From Gammaproteobacteria bacterium (GTDB lineage: Bacteria > Pseudomonadota > Gammaproteobacteria > Pseudomonadales > Azotimanducaceae), in contig JABIVN010000212.1 in NCBI GenBank assembly GCA_018667205.1, forward strand, positions 1 to 16,469: a stretch of DNA of 16,469 nt. The letters are read 5' to 3'. The notes beneath the pieces are model-generated. The model was not told the DNA's origin and did no database searches. It saw only the letters and a list, made by a program, of their open reading frames with translations. This document shows, one piece after another, positions 14,463 to 16,469 of this stretch. The stretch's first letter is position 1, and the number at the start of each line of letters is the position of its first letter. The translations under genes and the position numbers were made by a program.

Positions 14463-15749
14463 GTGACCAACAAAACGAATGGGCAATATTTAGTCCAAGG
14501 CACAGTCGCCCCCGGCTTCGAGTCGGTGCAAGCCCTGTATGAACGGAATATGCAAACACTCGAGGAAATAAGCACCCAGTTGTGCGTTTATCACAACGAT
14601 AAAAAAGTCGTCGACCTATGGGCATCGCACGACGATAGCTTCTCTCCAAATTCTCTAATTAATGTCTTCAGTAGCGGTAAAAGTCTTGAAACCATCGCCA
14701 TGGCGTCACTTGTTGGTCAGGGCCTACTGAATTACGCTGCCAAGATCACAGACTACTGGCCTGAATTTGGCCACCAAGGCAAACAAGATTTAACCGTTGC
14801 GGAACTGATGCGCCATGAGGCTGGGCTTGCGGCCTTCGATACCAGTTTAGATACTCAAGATCTGTTGACCGAAAACATCAAAAAAAACAAGGTTGGCAAA
14901 GTCATCGAAGAACACGCACAAACCTATCGCCCTAACGGCGGTAGCAGGCGGGAATATCATGCCGTCACCAGAGGCTGGATCATCAACGAAGTATTTCGTC
15001 GAATTGAACCGGCTGGTCGCACAATTGGCGAGTACTTGCGCGAGAATATCAGTATACCGCTTGGCGTTGACGCGGTCGTTGGTGTCAAACAAGACGAACT
15101 GAGTCGCCGTGCACCTGTTGTCCCGCTAGGTTTCAAGTTCCTGTTTTGGGACAGCCTAAGACCAAAATTTTTAGGCCGACGAATGGAATCTAACTTTTTC
15201 CAGTTAGTCGCGAAGTTCATTCGACTAGTGCCCATGATTCGCGATCGAACAACCCGGGGTACACCTGCCCCACTTAAAGGTATGCATGGCATACAGTTCT
15301 TTAACGAACCTGCCTTGGCCATGGGGGAGACGCCATCGGCGAACGCGCATTCAAATGCTCGAAGCCTCGCCAAAATTGCCGCGATGATGTCCTCTGGCGG
15401 TAAATTTGAAAATCAAGAATTTTTAAACGAAACAGGATGGACTGCACTGCACAGTGACCCTGTCAAAGCCGTCATGGGCATGGGCCGCACTATTTTTACC
15501 CAAGGCGGGATAGCACATTTTACGCCGTGTGATACCAACAGCAGTCGACTTGACCAGGCATTTAATACAGGCCGCGAAGGCTTCTACGGGTGGATGGGGC
15601 TTGGCGGTTCCATTCTTCAGTGGCATCCGGGACATAGAATCGGCTTCGGCTACGTACCAACGTCATTAAACGTTACCGATATTGTTAATGAGCGCGGTAA
15701 GGCCTATCAAGCCGAAGTGATGCGTTGCATCGAGCGATTGAGCCAATAA
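14463..15749 (+). CDS. serine hydrolase of the class C beta-lactamase/EstB fold (PF00144-like)
   Basis: This 428-aa enzyme matches penicillin-binding-protein-fold esterases in length and motifs. The SxxK motif is SSGK at 70-73 (nucleophile Ser70, base Lys73). The tyrosine motif is YHA at 165-167 in REYHAVTRGW. HEAGL at 118-122 is the conserved helix region, and GLGGSILQWHPG at 379-390 corresponds to the third active-site element. No signal peptide is visible, so it is probably a cytoplasmic esterase or lactonase rather than a secreted beta-lactamase. The start is GTG, with GAGG nine bases upstream. The gene is divergent from the MFS transporter and ends before the convergent outer-membrane gene. 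It is the second serine hydrolase in the window, of a fold unrelated to the alpha/beta hydrolase at 2306. Redundant or stereospecific ester cleavage of the island's substrate is possible. Confidence 0.88.
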   Translation: MTNKTNGQYLVQGTVAPGFESVQALYERNMQTLEEISTQLCVYHNDKKVVDLWASHDDSFSPNSLINVFSSGKSLETIAMASLVGQGLLNYAAKITDYWPEFGHQGKQDLTVAELMRHEAGLAAFDTSLDTQDLLTENIKKNKVGKVIEEHAQTYRPNGGSRREYHAVTRGWIINEVFRRIEPAGRTIGEYLRENISIPLGVDAVVGVKQDELSRRAPVVPLGFKFLFWDSLRPKFLGRRMESNFFQLVAKFIRLVPMIRDRTTRGTPAPLKGMHGIQFFNEPALAMGETPSANAHSNARSLAKIAAMMSSGGKFENQEFLNETGWTALHSDPVKAVMGMGRTIFTQGGIAHFTPCDTNSSRLDQAFNTGREGFYGWMGLGGSILQWHPGHRIGFGYVPTSLNVTDIVNERGKAYQAEVMRCIERLSQ

Positions 15750-15754
15750 CGTTA

Positions 15755-15802
15755 TTGCTACCTGTCGGTACTGACAAGGTGATCGGCTGCAGTCAGTAGC
15801 AA
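15755..15802. terminator. long inverted repeat between convergent genes, possible bidirectional terminator
   Basis: TTGCTAC (15755-15761) and GTAGCAA (15796-15802) are perfect arms. Inside, TGTC...GACA (about 15763-15776) can form a second hairpin, giving a branched structure. It follows the hydrolase stop codon by 5 nt. It lacks a T-tract on the plus strand. Confidence 0.3.
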
Positions 15803-15814
15803 CAATCCATCTGA

Positions 15815-15836
15815 GCCTACATAGTAGGCCTGTTTT
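15815..15836 (+). terminator. hairpin plus short T-run, terminator candidate for the serine hydrolase
   Basis: GCCTAC (15815-15820) and GTAGGC (15824-15829) pair perfectly around ATA, followed by CTGTTTT. The stem is compact and the T-run short (four), so termination strength is uncertain. The spot, 66 nt after the stop codon in a convergent gap, is right. Confidence 0.45.
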
Positions 15837-15892
15837 ACGCCACACTAACGACTTGCTTGATCAAAATACATCAATCAGATGGCACAACGAGA

Positions 15893-16469
15893 TTATAAGT
15901 ACCAGATCAGCTCGAACTTAACAAAATCTTCATCCTGCAAAAATGCTAAATCAGCATCGGGGTCAGCTTGCACCTCAAGCAGCCCTAGAAAGCCTCTTGG
16001 GATATTCCGCGTATTGTTGATCATGGAGGCTTCTACTGTGAGTTTTAGACGCTCACCCAGGCGGCTACTGGCTTCAAAAGTTGTCACGTATTCGTGGGAC
16101 GCCCGGTCAATCAGCGCAACCAGGAGAGCGGTAGTATTTGCGGCATCATTAAATGCGTAGCGTAATCCTATGGCAAGATCATCTTGCCCTATTGCTGGGC
16201 CTTCGGCGCCACGCTCATCAAACAGGTACTCTGCAATCACCCCAAGATTTCCCCTAGTACCGGCGAAACCAACGAATGTCTTCTCGAACCCGGCGGTAGC
16301 TGCCGCATAGCGATCGCCCTGACCGCTTCTGCTAATTGCTTCTAACTTGAACGCCCAGTCACCCAAAAAAAATTGCGCATCCAGTCCCGTTTGGTCAATG
16401 ACATCATAATAAGGTACCAGAATCACAGACGTTGGTAAGTTATTCTGTAACGGAACCGCGGCACAAACC
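15893..16469 (-). CDS. outer-membrane beta-barrel protein, C-terminal part (5' end outside window)
   Basis: The frame is open from its stop at 15893-15895 to the window edge, so only the last 191 or so codons are seen. A GTG at 16424-16426 is in frame but not needed as a start. The product alternates polar and hydrophobic residues as in beta-strands: DAQFFLGDWAFKLEAISRSG, GVIAEYLFDERG, AIGLRYAFND, TTFEASSRLGERLKLTVEAS. It ends in the strand DFVKFELIWYL with aromatic residues near the C-terminus, typical of outer-membrane barrels. The repeated pattern of 'WKLEA..RSG', 'EYL.D.RG' and 'DD...G.R.A.ND' resembles a broad family of uncharacterised proteobacterial outer-membrane proteins whose function I cannot name. 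It converges on the serine hydrolase. Confidence 0.75.
   Translation of the reverse strand, partial: VCAAVPLQNNLPTSVILVPYYDVIDQTGLDAQFFLGDWAFKLEAISRSGQGDRYAAATAGFEKTFVGFAGTRGNLGVIAEYLFDERGAEGPAIGQDDLAIGLRYAFNDAANTTALLVALIDRASHEYVTTFEASSRLGERLKLTVEASMINNTRNIPRGFLGLLEVQADPDADLAFLQDEDFVKFELIWYL

Overview
The window looks like chromosomal DNA of a Gram-negative bacterium, most likely a marine-type gammaproteobacterium. The outer-membrane genes (a TonB-dependent receptor and an outer-membrane beta-barrel fragment), the moderate GC content, the purine-rich ribosome-binding sites and the enzyme mix point that way. No rRNA, tRNA or taxonomic marker gene is present, so the placement is inference. No transposase, integrase, CRISPR array or recognisable transcription regulator gene was found.

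Layout. Positions 1-482 hold no gene but carry a pair of DnaA-box-like sites and several inverted repeats. A two-gene plus-strand unit follows: a very-long-chain/FATP-type acyl-CoA synthetase (483-2288) and, 17 nt later, an alpha/beta hydrolase (2306-3193). A luciferase-like (LLM) oxidoreductase faces it on the minus strand (3430-4332). Next comes about 1.07 kb of gene-poor DNA with short, possibly decayed ORFs and, near its end, a 19-bp palindrome and a promoter. These lead into a TonB-dependent receptor (5400-7931). After a second gene-poor stretch (7932-8625), which contains a four-copy 15-bp tandem repeat, comes a Rieske oxygenase alpha subunit (8626-9720). It overlaps an unrecognised 208-aa protein (9701-10327) that is followed by a good terminator-like hairpin. 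A TTG-started Ldh_2-type oxidoreductase (10702-11847) and a PhyH-type Fe(II)/2-oxoglutarate dioxygenase (11879-12712) form the next unit. A 12-TM MFS transporter (12705-13883, minus) converges on it with an 8-bp overlap. A 579-nt divergent region separates the transporter from a beta-lactamase-fold serine hydrolase (14463-15749). The window ends in the 3' part of an outer-membrane beta-barrel gene on the minus strand (15893-16469).

How the genes may work together (inference). The set resembles a catabolic island for a hydrophobic or esterified natural compound. The TonB-dependent receptor would bring it across the outer membrane and the MFS protein would move substrate or product across the inner membrane. 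The two serine hydrolases would open ester or lactone bonds. The Rieske, PhyH and LLM enzymes would perform three chemically different oxidations. The Ldh_2 enzyme would oxidise or reduce a 2-hydroxy/2-oxo group, and the synthetase would activate the resulting carboxylate as a CoA ester for beta-oxidation. The substrate cannot be read from the sequence. No Rieske reductase or ferredoxin gene is in the window, so electrons must come from a partner encoded elsewhere.
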